A stretch of 5,359 nt of DNA from Ruminococcus sp. UBA5129. GTDB lineage: Bacteria; Bacillota; Clostridia; Oscillospirales; Ruminococcaceae. The notes beneath the pieces were generated by a model, which saw nothing but the letters and a program-made list of their open reading frames with translations, did not search any database and had not been told where the DNA came from. Of the stretch, positions 4,766 through 5,359 are shown piece by piece. Positions within the stretch are counted from its first letter, which is position 1. Each line of letters begins with the position of its first letter. A program made the translations under genes and the position numbers. The stretch is taken from positions 4,341-9,699 of the forward strand of contig DHYN01000080.1 of the NCBI GenBank assembly GCA_002414125.1. Direction: 5' to 3'.

Positions 4766-5296
4766 TGACTACTGAAATACTTCTTGCAGGCTTCGGAGGA
4801 CAGGGTGTTCTCTTCGCAGGTAAAATTCTTGCATACTGCGGTCTTATGGACTCATAAGGAGCTTTCATGGCTTCCGTCATACGGTCCCGAGATGAGAGGC
4901 GGTACGGCTAACTGCTCCGTTTGTATCTCGGACGATCCGATCGGTTCACCGCTCGTGCTCACTCCCGATATCCTCATCGCTATGAACCAGCCTTCATTTG
5001 ACAAGTTCGTGAACGCTGTAAGACCAGGCGGAAAGGTATTCGTTGACAGCACTCTCGTTGAAGTGGCTTCCGACAGAACGGATATCGAGATCTTCCCCAT
5101 TCCGTCTACTCAGCTCGCTGACGACAACGAGCTCAAGGGTGGCTCAAACATCATACTTCTCGGCAAGGTCATCAAGGAGACAGGTATCTTCTCGCTTGAG
5201 ACAATGAAGAAGGGTATCGAAAAGGTAGTTCCTCCCACAAAGGCTCACCTTATCGCAAATAATTTCAAGGCTATCGAGCTCGGCATGAACGCTTGA
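4765..5296 (+). pseudogene. 2-oxoacid:ferredoxin oxidoreductase gamma subunit, interrupted by a +1 frameshift
   Basis: The gamma subunit of the complex (KorC/VorC type), which completes the core next to the CoA-binding region. The ATG at 4765 overlaps the beta stop (TAATG). The first frame reads MTTEILLAGFGGQGVLFAGK and on to D29-S30, then meets TAA at 4855-4857. The conserved continuation KELSWLPSYGPEMRGGTAN is found in the +1 frame and stays open to TGA at 5294-5296. Dropping one base near 4849-4855 would restore a 176-residue protein of normal family length, with GFGGQG at 9-14 and the YGPEMRGGTAN block at 39-49. There is no other decay: downstream codons and the reading frame are clean. 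This fits a recent single-base insertion or a sequencing error; a programmed shift is less likely because no prfB-like signal is present. Identity of the subunit is near certain; true pseudogene status is not. Confidence 0.85.
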
Positions 5297-5359
5297 GCGT
5301 TAAGCAAGTAAAGTAACGATAAAATCCTGCCAAAAGTTTTTTTCCTCGCTTTGTTTCAA

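Noticed and set aside
4843..4869. Programmed +1 frameshifting in the gamma gene, or reinitiation at ATG 4867 behind AAGGAG (4856-4861)
   Set aside because: The ribosome-binding-like stretch is downstream of the stop instead of upstream as in prfB. The ATG at 4867 is in frame 0 and runs into a stop after 14 codons, so it cannot make the conserved domain.
5288..5343. Terminator after the gamma gene (AACGC-TTGA-GCGTT hairpin at 5288-5301 and a T-run at 5337-5343)
   Set aside because: The hairpin has only 5 bp, overlaps the stop codon, and lies 35 bases from the T-run; no stable stem directly precedes the T-run. The operon may continue beyond the window.

Overview
The window looks like chromosomal DNA of an anaerobic, low-to-mid G+C Firmicute, most likely a Ruminococcus-like member of the Clostridia. 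The evidence is strong AAAGGAG-type ribosome binding sites, near-consensus sigma-A promoters, a ferredoxin-dependent 2-oxoacid oxidoreductase operon of the kind found in anaerobes, and an isolated acyl carrier protein gene. This assignment is inferred from gene content and style; no marker gene is present.

Layout: (1) Positions 1-1200, minus strand: a shikimate-pathway pair, aroE (shikimate dehydrogenase) followed 11 bases later by aroK (shikimate kinase, cut by the window edge), with its own promoter. (2) Positions 1115-1435: a 321-base divergent intergenic region carrying that promoter and a plus-strand promoter for the next gene. (3) Positions 1436-1716: a small acyl carrier protein gene with its own promoter and terminator, so a monocistronic unit. 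(4) Positions 1717-1994: no gene. It holds a 91-base long-hairpin element with terminal inverted repeats flanked by TTA (MITE-like), then a consensus promoter, then a leader of about 110 bases that can fold into a multi-branched structure. (5) Positions 1995-5296, plus strand: a five-gene operon encoding a MinD/ParA-like P-loop NTPase, a 2x[4Fe-4S] ferredoxin (delta), the VorB-type alpha subunit, the TPP-binding beta subunit and the gamma subunit. (6) Positions 5297-5359: no gene or convincing terminator seen.

The delta, alpha, beta and gamma subunits together make a CoA-acylating 2-oxoacid:ferredoxin oxidoreductase (2-oxoisovalerate or related branched-chain/2-oxo acid type). Beta binds TPP and an Fe-S cluster, alpha and gamma complete the catalytic core and the CoA site, and the delta ferredoxin passes electrons out to ferredoxin. 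Alpha/beta and beta/gamma overlap by one base (TAATG), implying translational coupling. The NTPase is co-transcribed, but its role is not established.

The points most worth a second look are: the gamma gene is broken by a +1 frameshift near codon 29; the hairpin element at 1738-1828 shows a strand-polarised G-U pairing pattern; the operon leader is structured and matches no riboswitch I recognise; and the operon's NTPase has a Walker A motif in which the MinD/ParA signature lysine is replaced by histidine.
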